DNA from: JBBDMC01 sp964441935
GTDB taxonomy: Bacteria > Pseudomonadota > Alphaproteobacteria > Rhizobiales > Kaistiaceae
Direction of reading: 5' to 3'
Assembly (NCBI GenBank): GCA_964441935.1
Contig: CAYTXI010000084.1
Coordinates: 1 to 11,786, forward strand
Length of the DNA: 11,786 bases
A program made the translations under genes and the position numbers. Shown piece by piece: positions 1-6,789 of the stretch (position 1 is the stretch's first letter; every line of letters begins with the position of its first letter). Below the pieces are notes generated by a model, which did not search any database, had not been told where the DNA came from, and saw only the letters and a list, made by a program, of their open reading frames with translations.

Positions 1-106
1 TGGCGTCCTCCATCGCCGCGATGACGATCATGCGATCGATCGACTTCTCGCGGGCAACGGCATCGGCGATCTGCATGAGCTCCAGGCGATTTGCACTGAC
101 GGCCAT
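1..106 (-). CDS. nusA: Transcription termination/antitermination factor NusA (N-terminal fragment, cut by window edge)
   Basis: Only the first 35 codons are visible, starting at ATG 106 and running off the left edge. The translation begins MAVSANRLELMQIADAVARE and continues to a segment ending MIVIAAMEDA, the N-terminal signature of alphaproteobacterial NusA. NusA binds RNA polymerase and nascent RNA and modulates pausing, Rho-independent termination and antitermination. A GGAG lies about 9 nt before the ATG. The gene starts 20 nt after the rimP stop, which is the conserved rimP-nusA arrangement, so the two are almost certainly co-transcribed. The S1, KH and AR domains lie outside the window, so their integrity cannot be judged. 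Confidence 0.93.
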   Translation of the reverse strand, partial: MAVSANRLELMQIADAVAREKSIDRMIVIAAMEDA

Positions 107-126
107 GGTCGGTGTCTCCGTTCGGT

Positions 127-714
127 TCAGGCCTTGGCGTGGCGACGGCTCTCGCCGTCATCGTCATCGGCGGCGCCGCGCATGGCGCGTTTCTGCCGCG
201 ACAGGGTTTCACGAATAAGGGCATCGGAAAGCGTGAGGCGTGCCTCGGCGATGTCGGCAAGCGGCAGCCAGACGGGCTCCGTTTCGCCGGTATCCAGGCC
301 GACGCTCGCGCCCTCGACGCCCACAAGGCGGCCACGGAAGCGCCTGCGGCCGTCGAGGGCGCGGACGAGCTCGATCTTCGCCTCATGGCCTTGCCAGTGC
401 TCAAAGTCGGAGCGACGGACAAGTGGCCGATCAATACCCGGGGAGGAAACTTCGAGGTTGTAGGCGCGGTCGATCGGATCGGCAACGTCCAAGGTCGGCG
501 AGATGTCGCGCGACAGCGCTTCGCAATCTTGCACGCTCATGGTGCCATCCGGACGCTCGGCCATGATCTGCAACGTGGTGCCGTTGAGGCCAGACACGCG
601 CACGCGTACCAGCCGGTAGCCGAGGCCGGTGATCACCGGTTCGATGATATGGGCGATACGGGCCTCCAGGCCCGTCTCGGTAACGATTCGGTCGTCGCTC
701 GCGGCTTCCAACAA
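127..714 (-). CDS. rimP: Ribosome maturation factor RimP
   Basis: RimP assists late assembly of the 30S ribosomal subunit in the cytoplasm. The conserved part begins around the stretch GLEARIAHIIEPVITGLGYR, continues through a segment with MAERPDGTMSVQDCEALSRD, and then YNLEVSSPGIDRPL, the family hallmark. An SH3-like C-terminal domain follows (RGRLVGVEGA). The frame is open back to an ATG at 843, but that ATG lies inside a likely -35 element, and the extra residues would be encoded by a promoter and a hairpin. I therefore prefer TTG at 714 (or the adjacent TTG at 711), which has GGAGG 8 nt upstream and gives 195 residues, a normal length. No ATG or GTG start lies between 843 and the conserved domain. 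Identity is secure; the start is an inference. Confidence 0.88.
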   Translation of the reverse strand: MLEAASDDRIVTETGLEARIAHIIEPVITGLGYRLVRVRVSGLNGTTLQIMAERPDGTMSVQDCEALSRDISPTLDVADPIDRAYNLEVSSPGIDRPLVRRSDFEHWQGHEAKIELVRALDGRRRFRGRLVGVEGASVGLDTGETEPVWLPLADIAEARLTLSDALIRETLSRQKRAMRGAADDDDGESRRHAKA

Positions 715-756
715 GCCGGCGTCCTCCAGATCGACCGGCTTCGGCTGACACTGAAA

Positions 757-780
757 GAGCGGGTCCCGGGGGGCCCACTC
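757..780 (-). promoter_or_regulatory. Leader hairpin upstream of rimP
   Basis: On the minus strand GAGTGGG pairs with CCCGCTC across a 10-nt loop, giving 7 bp including one U-G pair. It is followed at once by TTT and lies about 40 nt before the TTG proposed as the rimP start. The shape resembles a short intrinsic terminator or attenuator, although the T run is only three long. It could also be a stable 5' UTR element controlling the rimP-nusA operon. Confidence 0.5.
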
Positions 781-814
781 TCTAACGAAGCCGATCGTTT
801 GAGATGATGAGGCC

Positions 815-843
815 CATATAGTCCCGAGGGCCGGTGGATGCAA
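815..843 (-). promoter_or_regulatory. Candidate sigma70-type promoter for the rimP-nusA operon
   Basis: On the minus strand a TTGCAT (838-843) is separated by exactly 17 nt from TATATG (815-820). Transcription would start near position 808, leaving a leader of about 95 nt before the proposed TTG start of rimP. The -35 is imperfect (3 of 6), while the -10 and the spacing are good. The ATG at 843 overlaps the -35, which argues against it as the rimP start. Confidence 0.45.
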
Positions 844-881
844 GGCAAATCAAGATGCAGCCCGGTGAGGAGTCGCGATTC

Positions 882-1574
882 TCAGGGCGCCACAACCCGC
901 CGGAACGTGAGATACGTTGGCCTGTGCCCCTCTCGAAGAGCCTTCGCCTCGTAGCGGGTGCCAAGCCAGCCGTGGAACGGTTTGCGCCAGTCGTCGGCGT
1001 GTTCCGCCGTCCACTCGAAAGCCGGGTGGCGGAGGGCATGGATAAGCGTCCATTCGACATAGGACGCGATGTCAGTGGCGAAGCGGAACAAGCCGCCTGG
1101 CTTGAGCACACGGGCGAGGCGATCAAGGTTGTGGTCGCCGACGAAGCGCCGTTTCCAGTGACGTTTCTTCGGCCACGGGTCGGGATAGAGGAGATCGACT
1201 GTGTCGAGCGCAGCTTGGGGCAGCCAGTCGAGGAGGCGCGTCGCCTCGCCGTCGAACAGGCGCACGTTTCGGAGGCCGTTATCTTGAATGGCGGCGACGG
1301 CGCTTGCCATGCCGTTCAGGAATGGCTCGACGCCGATGAAACCGGAGGTGGGTGCGGCGGCGGCCGCGGCAACCAGATGCTCCCCGGCGCCGAAGCCGAT
1401 CTCGAGACTGACGGCGGAGGGCCGGTGAGCAAACAAGGTTGCGACATCGGCCGGTGACGGCCGGGCGGTATCGATGGCGAGCGCCGGGAATTTGGTCGCC
1501 ATCAAGCGAGCACGGCGCGGCGACAGGGGTTTGCCCTTGCGGCGCCCGTACAGCGTGTCGCGGCGCTGGTTCAT
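882..1574 (-). CDS. trmB: tRNA (guanine-N7-)-methyltransferase TrmB
   Basis: TrmB transfers a methyl group from SAM to N7 of G46 in the variable loop of tRNAs. The 230-residue protein shows the class I SAM-binding loop EIGFGAGEH at residues 58-66 and GVEPF near 81, the acidic end of the next strand. The family signature DPWPKKRHWKRR is at 132-143, and a C-terminal TRYEAKA segment matches the tRNA- and cofactor-binding TxYE motif. The basic N-terminus (RRDTLYGRRKGKPLS) is typical of alphaproteobacterial homologues. It begins 36 nt after the metK stop, so it probably shares the metK transcript, and MetK makes its cofactor. A GGGGG lies about 7 nt before the ATG. No missing residues were noted. 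Confidence 0.95.
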   Translation of the reverse strand: MNQRRDTLYGRRKGKPLSPRRARLMATKFPALAIDTARPSPADVATLFAHRPSAVSLEIGFGAGEHLVAAAAAAPTSGFIGVEPFLNGMASAVAAIQDNGLRNVRLFDGEATRLLDWLPQAALDTVDLLYPDPWPKKRHWKRRFVGDHNLDRLARVLKPGGLFRFATDIASYVEWTLIHALRHPAFEWTAEHADDWRKPFHGWLGTRYEAKALREGHRPTYLTFRRVVAP

Positions 1575-1576
1575 GG

Positions 1577-1598
1577 TCGCCCCCGCTGCCGAGGGCGA
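1577..1598 (-). promoter_or_regulatory. Hairpin covering the trmB Shine-Dalgarno
   Basis: In the short metK-trmB gap TCGCCC and GGGCGA can pair (6 bp, 10-nt loop) just before the trmB ATG. The 3' arm overlaps the G-rich stretch that would act as the ribosome binding site. This could dampen trmB translation relative to metK. In GC-rich DNA such stems also arise by chance. Confidence 0.3.
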
Positions 1599-1610
1599 AG
1601 ATCGCGTCCC

Positions 1611-2780
1611 TCAGCCGACAGCGTCACGCAGTGTGTCGACGAGGTCGGTGCGCTCCCACGAGAAGCCACCATCGTCTTCGGGTGGTCGGCCGAAATGGCC
1701 GTAGGCAGCGGTGCGCGCATAGATCGGCCGGTTGAGGCCAAGGTGCTGGCGGATGCCGCGCGGGCTCAGATCCATGACCTCGCCGAGCGCCTGCTCGAGT
1801 TTCGTCTCGTCGACCTTGCCGGTACCATGGAGATCGACATAGAGCGATAGGGGTTGCGAAACGCCGATGGCGTAGGAGAGCTGGATCGTGCAGCGGTCGG
1901 CGAGATCGCCGGCGACGACATTCTTGGCCAGGTAGCGCGCGGCATAGGCGGCCGAGCGATCGACCTTGGTCGGATCCTTGCCGGAAAAGGCGCCCCCGCC
2001 GTGCGGTGCGGCGCCGCCATAGGTGTCGACAATGATCTTGCGACCGGTGAGGCCGGCATCCCCCTCAGGCCCACCGATCACAAACTTGCCGGTCGGATTG
2101 ACGTGCCACTCGGTGACGCCGTTGATCCAGTCGCGGGGGAGCGTGTCGCGGACGTAGGGCTCTACGATCGAGCGGACGTCGCTGGAAGAAAGATCGACGT
2201 CGAGGTGCTGGGTGGAGACAACGATCGAGGCGACGCCGACCGGGACGCCATTTTCGTAGCGCACCGTAACCTGGCTCTTGGCGTCGGGGCCGAGCATATG
2301 GGTCTCGCCGGAATGGCGGGCTTCGGCCAAACGCTTGAGGATGGCGTGGGCGTAATAGATTGGGGCCGGCATCAACTCGGGCGTCTCACGGCAGGCGTAG
2401 CCGAACATCAGACCCTGGTCGCCGGCACCCTCGTCCTTGTTGCCCGAGGCGTCCACGCCCTGGGCAATGTCCGGTGACTGGGCGTGGAGCAAGACCTCGA
2501 CGGCGACCGTCTTCCAGTGGAAGCCGTCCTGTTCGTATCCGATCTCGCGGATCGCCTCACGGGCGAGGCCCTCGATGTCGGCGAGAACCGACTCCGGCCC
2601 ACGCACCTCACCGGCGATGATGACGCGGCCGGTGGTTGCCAGCGTCTCGCAGGCGACGCGGGACTCGGGCATGGCGGCGATGTAGGCGTCGACGATCGTA
2701 TCGGATATCCGGTCGCAGACCTTATCCGGATGGCCCTCCGAAACGGATTCACTGGTGAACAGATAATTCCTGTGCGGCAC
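1611..2780 (-). CDS. metK: S-adenosylmethionine synthetase MetK
   Basis: MetK condenses methionine and ATP to S-adenosylmethionine, releasing phosphate and pyrophosphate, in the cytoplasm. The N-terminus reads NYLFTSESVSEGHPDKVCDR, with GHPDK at residues 16-20. The C-terminal half carries the glycine-rich P-loop-like GGGAFSGKDPTKVDRS (about 261-276), and FGYACRETPELMP forms a central signature. The open frame extends upstream to 2915, but homology starts at GTG 2780, which has GGAG about 10 nt upstream. This start gives 389 residues, the family's usual size. The extra upstream codons look like untranslated leader. It lies 173 nt after the HTH regulator and 36 nt before trmB. All expected active-site blocks are present. 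Confidence 0.96.
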   Translation of the reverse strand: MPHRNYLFTSESVSEGHPDKVCDRISDTIVDAYIAAMPESRVACETLATTGRVIIAGEVRGPESVLADIEGLAREAIREIGYEQDGFHWKTVAVEVLLHAQSPDIAQGVDASGNKDEGAGDQGLMFGYACRETPELMPAPIYYAHAILKRLAEARHSGETHMLGPDAKSQVTVRYENGVPVGVASIVVSTQHLDVDLSSSDVRSIVEPYVRDTLPRDWINGVTEWHVNPTGKFVIGGPEGDAGLTGRKIIVDTYGGAAPHGGGAFSGKDPTKVDRSAAYAARYLAKNVVAGDLADRCTIQLSYAIGVSQPLSLYVDLHGTGKVDETKLEQALGEVMDLSPRGIRQHLGLNRPIYARTAAYGHFGRPPEDDGGFSWERTDLVDTLRDAVG

Positions 2781-2840
2781 TTGCGGGCTTCTCCAAGTCG
2801 GTGATGGCCGGAAACCGGAAGGTACGGCATGTCCGTCGTC

Positions 2841-2869
2841 GTTCTGGCAGCGAACGGCGCGGGGGTCAA
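2841..2869 (-). promoter_or_regulatory. Weak candidate promoter in the metK leader
   Basis: TTGACC (2864-2869) is followed after 17 nt by CAGAAC (2841-2846) on the minus strand. The -35 matches 5 of 6 but the -10 is poor. If used, transcription would begin about 60 nt before the metK GTG. The rest of the 173-nt gap (2781-2953) shows no riboswitch that I can recognise by eye, no strong terminator and no small gene. Confidence 0.25.
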
Positions 2870-2953
2870 TCGGTGGGCACGCAGTGGGAACGACCGGCGG
2901 CTTGGACCGCAACAAAGGTCAGCTCGAAATCGGGAATGCCTCAGGCGGCTTTG

Positions 2954-3367
2954 TCAGCCATCCGAATCCTCGCCAGCGAACGCGCGAACGAGATCGATCA
3001 GACGCCGACGCACCTTGGGGTCACTGATGCGCACGAAAGCACGGTTGAGCTGGATGCCCTCCGAACTCGATAGGAAGTCGACGACATAGTTGGTCGATGG
3101 CGGTTCGGCCATGCCCGTCGACGCGGCAGACGCGCCCGGCGCATCCTCGAAGAAGAAAGATATCGGCATGGATAGTACGCGGGCGATGTGCTGCAGGCGG
3201 CTGGCGCCGATGCGATTTGTGCCCTTTTCGTACTTCTGGATCTGCTGAAAGGTGATACCCAGGTGTTCGCCCAATTTCTCCTGGCTCATGCCCAACATCA
3301 TCCGGCGCAGGCGCACGCGACTGCCTACATGGACATCGATCGGATTCGGCTGTTTCTTGTTCGCCAT
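2954..3367 (-). CDS. XRE-family HTH transcriptional regulator (PraR-like)
   Basis: This is a 137-residue cytoplasmic DNA-binding protein. Residues 18-72 form a Cro/C1-type helix-turn-helix, with MSQEKLGEHLGITFQQIQKY as the helix pair. It is preceded by a conserved N-terminus (KKQPNPIDVHVGSRVRLRR) and followed by SFFFED. The C-terminal tail (about 95-133) is a conserved helical segment with SDPKVRRRLIDLVRAFA. This architecture matches the small regulators called PraR in rhizobia, reported to affect biofilm and quorum-sensing genes; that function is not shown here. An upstream ATG at 3406 is open, but the ATG at 3367 matches the family N-terminus and has GAGG about 12 nt away. It sits alone between lnt and metK with long gaps on both sides, suggesting its own control and possibly autoregulation. 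Confidence 0.88.
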   Translation of the reverse strand: MANKKQPNPIDVHVGSRVRLRRMMLGMSQEKLGEHLGITFQQIQKYEKGTNRIGASRLQHIARVLSMPISFFFEDAPGASAASTGMAEPPSTNYVVDFLSSSEGIQLNRAFVRISDPKVRRRLIDLVRAFAGEDSDG

Positions 3368-3463
3368 TCGGTTCTGACCCCTCAGCGCGGCATCGGGCAC
3401 CGGCAACGCCTACGGCTGACGCGGGCCGGGTGCCAACTATCCCAACAAAAGCCGGCAGGCAAA

Positions 3464-3476
3464 CAGCAATTTGCTG
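3464..3476. repeat. 13-bp perfect palindrome in the regulator's upstream region
   Basis: CAGCAATTTGCTG (plus strand) is a dyad of 6+1+6 bp lying about 100 nt upstream of the HTH gene's ATG. XRE-type proteins bind as dimers to such symmetric sites, so it is a candidate operator. Nearby copies of the partial words CAGCAAA and TGTTTGC on the minus strand repeat part of the motif. The role is inferred. Confidence 0.35.
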
Positions 3477-3479
3477 CGA

Positions 3480-3495
3480 GCCGACCAAAGTCGGC
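3480..3495 (-). repeat. Short stem-loop in the regulator leader
   Basis: GCCGAC and GTCGGC can pair (6 bp) around a 4-nt TTTG loop on the minus strand, between the promoter candidate and the HTH gene. No T run follows, so it is not an obvious terminator. It could be a leader structure or a protein-binding dyad. Confidence 0.35.
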
Positions 3496-3532
3496 GACGC
3501 TGACGTTTGCTGGACCCCCCGGTTGCGAAGTT

Positions 3533-3561
3533 AATTGATCAGCCGCCGTGACTTGTGTCAA
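3533..3561 (-). promoter_or_regulatory. Promoter candidate for the HTH regulator, with overlapping inverted repeat
   Basis: A perfect TTGACA (3556-3561) lies just downstream of the lnt stop codon on the minus strand and is followed after 17 nt by TCAATT (3533-3538). The -10 is only moderate (3 of 6). The two hexamers lie in an inverted repeat, AATTGA and TCAATT, so a dimeric repressor could bridge the -35 and -10 boxes. A start here would give a leader of about 160 nt before the regulator's ATG. Confidence 0.5.
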
Positions 3562-3564
3562 TTC

Positions 3565-5157
3565 TCACTCAGATTGTCGGTAAATTCTGCCCAGAATGGT
3601 TGCGATTCCGCAGCCGAGAAGCATGGCTGCGGCAATCATGTCGCCGAAGCGCGCGTACGGCGTTGGCGGTAAAGCGGCGGGCAATTCACCATCGACGACG
3701 CCAATGCGGCCGAGTCCCAAGCGGCCGTGAACACGCCCGTAGGCATCGACGATCGCTGAGATGCCCGAATTGGCGGCGCGAACCACGGGCAGGCCTTCCT
3801 CGACGGCGCGCACGCGTGCCTGGAGGAAGTGCTGGCGGGGACCCGGCGTGTCGCCGTACCAGCCGTCGTTGGTGACGTTCAACAGCCAGGCCGGGCGGTT
3901 CCCGGGCTCGGTGACCGCGCCGGGGAAGATGATCTCGTAACAGATCAGGGGGCCGACCGGCGGCGCGCCCGACAGGTCGAGCGTCCGCAGGCGGGTGCCG
4001 GCGGCGAACCCACCGGGCAGGGCGATAACCTGGCGAATACCGAGGGCGTCAAAGAGCGGGCGAAACGGCACGTACTCGCCGAACGGAACGAGATGGACCT
4101 TGTCGTAGGCAGCACGAATCTCGCCAGACTCGTCGATGACGTAGATGCTGTTGAAGACCTGCGACGATAAGTCGTCGCCATCGTCGCCGGCCCGTGCCGC
4201 ACCGGTGATCAGAGTTGTCCCCTCCGGCAATAGATCGGCAATGGCAGTGAGCGCCGAGGGGCGCTCGGTCAACAGGAAAGGAAACGCCGACTCCGGCCAT
4301 ATCAGAACGGTCGCCGAGAGCCCGCCAACGTCGTCGCCACGGCTGAGATCAAGATAGTGCCGCATGGTCTCGTCCGCTTCGTCAATCGCCCAGCGCTCGC
4401 TCTGCGGGATGGACGGCTGGACGATGCGCAGGTGGACGTTCGGAACGGTCGCATCCGACGCCACGGACAGGCGCAGGGCGCCGTAGCCCACGTGGGCGAG
4501 GAGAACCACGACGGCAAGGCCGAGCACGATGCGGTCGAAGCGGCTTGCCCGGAAATCGTCGGCAAGGATCGCTGGCGTGGCAAAGACGAAGAACGCGGCA
4601 AGGGTCATACCCCACAGGCCGACGAGCGCGGCCGATTGCATCATGATCGGCGCCGGCATCAGCGCATAGCCGAACGCGTTCCACGGAAAGCCAGTGAATA
4701 GGTGACCGCGCAACCACTCGCCGATGGCGAGGGCGGCAGCGAAGACGAGAACGCGCGGTGCGCCCTCCATCCAGAAGGCGCGGGCCAAGGCGGCGCCGAA
4801 CGCCCAGAACAGGGCGAGGCCCGCCGGCAACGCAATCACCGCCAGCGGCATCAGCCACGCCAGGCGATCGGCATCGACGAGAAAGGCGGCGCCGACCCAC
4901 CAAAGGCCGGCGAGAAAGAAGCCGAACCCGAAGGTCCAGCCGATGCCTGCGGCAGGAAGCAGCCGGCGGACGAAACCGGCGCCCTCGGCGGCCTCAGACC
5001 CGTCGATCAGCCAAACGAAGACGGGAACCGTCAGCCACAAAATCGGGGCGGCGTAGAACGGCGCGAAGGCCAGCGCGGAGGCGGCGCCACAGAGCAAGGC
5101 GACGGAAAACCGGCGCCAGCCCCACAAGACGATGATCAAGTTGGCGAAGGATTGCAC
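3565..5157 (-). CDS. lnt: Apolipoprotein N-acyltransferase Lnt
   Basis: Lnt transfers a fatty acid from phospholipid to the N-terminal diacylglyceryl cysteine of lipoproteins, the last step of lipoprotein maturation on the periplasmic side of the inner membrane. The N-terminal half has several hydrophobic membrane segments, such as FSVALLCGAASALAFAPFYA. The C-terminal half is a nitrilase-like (carbon-nitrogen hydrolase) domain with all three catalytic residues visible: Glu about 289 in WPESAFPF, Lys about 352 in YDKVHLVPFGEYVPFR, and Cys about 405 in PLICYEIIFPG. The frame is open to 5520, but those extra codons overlap corC and are not Lnt-like. GTG at 5157 gives 530 residues, a typical length, though no strong Shine-Dalgarno is seen. 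It lies 58 nt after corC. Confidence 0.95.
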   Translation of the reverse strand: MQSFANLIIVLWGWRRFSVALLCGAASALAFAPFYAAPILWLTVPVFVWLIDGSEAAEGAGFVRRLLPAAGIGWTFGFGFFLAGLWWVGAAFLVDADRLAWLMPLAVIALPAGLALFWAFGAALARAFWMEGAPRVLVFAAALAIGEWLRGHLFTGFPWNAFGYALMPAPIMMQSAALVGLWGMTLAAFFVFATPAILADDFRASRFDRIVLGLAVVVLLAHVGYGALRLSVASDATVPNVHLRIVQPSIPQSERWAIDEADETMRHYLDLSRGDDVGGLSATVLIWPESAFPFLLTERPSALTAIADLLPEGTTLITGAARAGDDGDDLSSQVFNSIYVIDESGEIRAAYDKVHLVPFGEYVPFRPLFDALGIRQVIALPGGFAAGTRLRTLDLSGAPPVGPLICYEIIFPGAVTEPGNRPAWLLNVTNDGWYGDTPGPRQHFLQARVRAVEEGLPVVRAANSGISAIVDAYGRVHGRLGLGRIGVVDGELPAALPPTPYARFGDMIAAAMLLGCGIATILGRIYRQSE

Positions 5158-5215
5158 GCGGGCGTGGCTCGCACTCGAATCGGGCGCGAAAGCCTCGCGG
5201 TGCGCCAGCCCGCGG

Positions 5216-6286
5216 TCAAGCGCCCGATGCCGGCTCCTGCGCCTGACGCGAGCGACGACGATGCTCGGGTGCGGCCGGGCGCCGCTGAATGCGCAGTCGC
5301 TTGATGCGGCGCGGGTCGGCGTCGAGGATCTCGATCTCGTAGCCGCCGGGCGCCGAAATGAGCTCGCCACGAACCGGAATGCGTCCGACCAGAGAAAAGA
5401 CGAGCCCGCCGAGCGTGTCGACATCCTCGCCATGCTCGCCGGCAGCAAGGTCGCTGCCGATGGCCTGGGCAAGCTCGTCGAGATCGGCGCGGGCATCGGC
5501 GAGAAAGCCGCCGCGGCCATCGGGGACGATCATGGCGCCGGAGTCCACGTCGTATTCGTCCTCGATGTCACCGACGATCACCTCGACGGCATCCTCGAGC
5601 GAGACAAGACCGTCGGTGCCGCCATACTCGTCGATAACCAGGGCCATCTGCATGCGGCTCGCCTGCATGTTGGCGAGGAGAACTGCGACCGGCATCGACG
5701 GCGGAGCGAAGAGGATGTTGCGTACGAGGTTGGCTGTGGCGAGCGATCGAGACAGGTCGACGCGACCGAGGGCGAGCCCGGTGGAGGGCTCAGTGCGATC
5801 GCTGGGCCCGGCGTGGGCCGCCTCCTCGGTGGCGAAGCCCATCAGGTCCTTGATGTGGACCATGCCGATCGGATCGTCGAGGGTCTCGCGGAAGACGGGC
5901 AGGCGCGAGTGGCCTGACTTGCGGAAGCTCTGGAGAAGTTCGGCGAGCGTCACGTCAATGTCGACCGCGTCGATATCGGCCCGCGGGATCATGATGTCGT
6001 CGACGCGAACCTCGCGCAGCCTGAGGATATTGGCGAGCATGGCCCGCTCATCGGGGGTGAACCCCGCGGTCACATCGTCGGCGGCGAGCGCAGCGGCAAG
6101 GTCGGTGCGCATCGAACCCGGGCCCTTGAGCCCGACCGCGGCGCGGATGCGATCGATCCAGGTATCCCGGGGGCGATCCGGGTTGTCGGGCGCACCGGCC
6201 TTTTCCGTCGGGGGCTCGGTCGACCGGATCTCGGTTGGTGGTTGGTCGCTGTCGTTCATGATCGCGCGGCGGCAGCCGCCGTCCAT
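5216..6286 (-). CDS. CorC/HlyC-family CBS-domain protein (YbeX-like)
   Basis: The 356-residue protein has a variable, acidic and proline-rich N-terminus (about 1-60). Two CBS domains follow: about 96-150, containing DDIMIPRADIDAV and GHSRLPVF, and about 190-243, containing ALVIDEYGGTDGLVSLEDA. A C-terminal transporter-associated CorC_HlyC domain spans about 258-333. There is no DUF21 membrane domain, so this is the short soluble form like E. coli YbeX/CorC, linked to magnesium and cobalt resistance and more recently to ribosome metabolism. CBS domains usually bind adenine nucleotides. The tail after 333 is unusually rich in arginine. The ATG at 6286 overlaps the ybeY stop (TGATG); an ATG at 6259 is an equally plausible start. 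The position after ybeY is conserved in many Proteobacteria. Confidence 0.92.
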   Translation of the reverse strand: MDGGCRRAIMNDSDQPPTEIRSTEPPTEKAGAPDNPDRPRDTWIDRIRAAVGLKGPGSMRTDLAAALAADDVTAGFTPDERAMLANILRLREVRVDDIMIPRADIDAVDIDVTLAELLQSFRKSGHSRLPVFRETLDDPIGMVHIKDLMGFATEEAAHAGPSDRTEPSTGLALGRVDLSRSLATANLVRNILFAPPSMPVAVLLANMQASRMQMALVIDEYGGTDGLVSLEDAVEVIVGDIEDEYDVDSGAMIVPDGRGGFLADARADLDELAQAIGSDLAAGEHGEDVDTLGGLVFSLVGRIPVRGELISAPGGYEIEILDADPRRIKRLRIQRRPAAPEHRRRSRQAQEPASGA

Positions 6287-6786
6287 CAGTGCGCGAACGG
6301 ATCGGCGATGCCGAGGTGGGCCAGTATAGCCGTTTCGAGGCCCTCCATCACCGCCGCCTCGGCGCCGGTCCTGTGGTCATAGCCGAGAAGGTGAAGGAGA
6401 CCGTGAACAATAAGATGGGTGACGTGATTGGCAATCGGCAACCCCTCGGCGGCTGCTTCATTCACGATTACTTCGCGGGCGAGGACGATATCGCCCAGGA
6501 GCGGGCTGAAACGACCCGAGTCGTCACGGGGGCCGGGGAAGGATAGAACGTTGGTCGCCGTATCGCGGCTGCGGTAGCGCCGATTAAGGGCGCGCACGCG
6601 ATCGTCGTTGGTGAAGACCACGCTGACCTCGGCCGCTGGAGCAATTGTGGGGGCGAGCGTAGCGAGCGTGGCGGCGACTGCGGCGCTGGCGAGACGGCGC
6701 ATTTCCTTCGCGGAAGGCCAGTCGCCGGCCTCGATCATGACGTCGACGGCGACCGTCGGTCCGGGTCCTGGCGCTAGGGCGGGCAA
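6286..6786 (-). CDS. ybeY: Endoribonuclease / rRNA maturation factor YbeY
   Basis: YbeY is a zinc-dependent single-strand endoribonuclease needed for 16S rRNA 3' end maturation and 70S ribosome quality control. The zinc site HGLLHLLGYDH is intact, with His at about 128, 132 and 138, and the upstream family block NRRYRSRDTATNVLSFP is present. The best start is TTG at 6786: it keeps the first beta strand (VAVDVMIEAGDW), has GAGG 7 nt upstream and lies 3 nt after the phoH stop. The next ATG, at 6738, would cut that strand. With the TTG start the protein is 166 residues, a normal length. It is flanked by phoH (YbeZ) and corC (YbeX), as in the E. coli ybeZYX-lnt cluster. Confidence 0.95.
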   Translation of the reverse strand: MPALAPGPGPTVAVDVMIEAGDWPSAKEMRRLASAAVAATLATLAPTIAPAAEVSVVFTNDDRVRALNRRYRSRDTATNVLSFPGPRDDSGRFSPLLGDIVLAREVIVNEAAAEGLPIANHVTHLIVHGLLHLLGYDHRTGAEAAVMEGLETAILAHLGIADPFAH

Positions 6787-6789
6787 TCG

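Noticed and set aside
3417..3440. TGGCAC with GC at the right distance on the minus strand, like a sigma54 -24/-12 promoter
   Set aside because: The -12 element reads CCGC instead of TTGC and no activator-site context is seen. The sigma70-like candidate at 3533-3561 is better.
5158..5520. Upstream extension of lnt to 5520
   Set aside because: It overlaps corC by about 300 nt, and the serine- and arginine-rich translation has no Lnt similarity.
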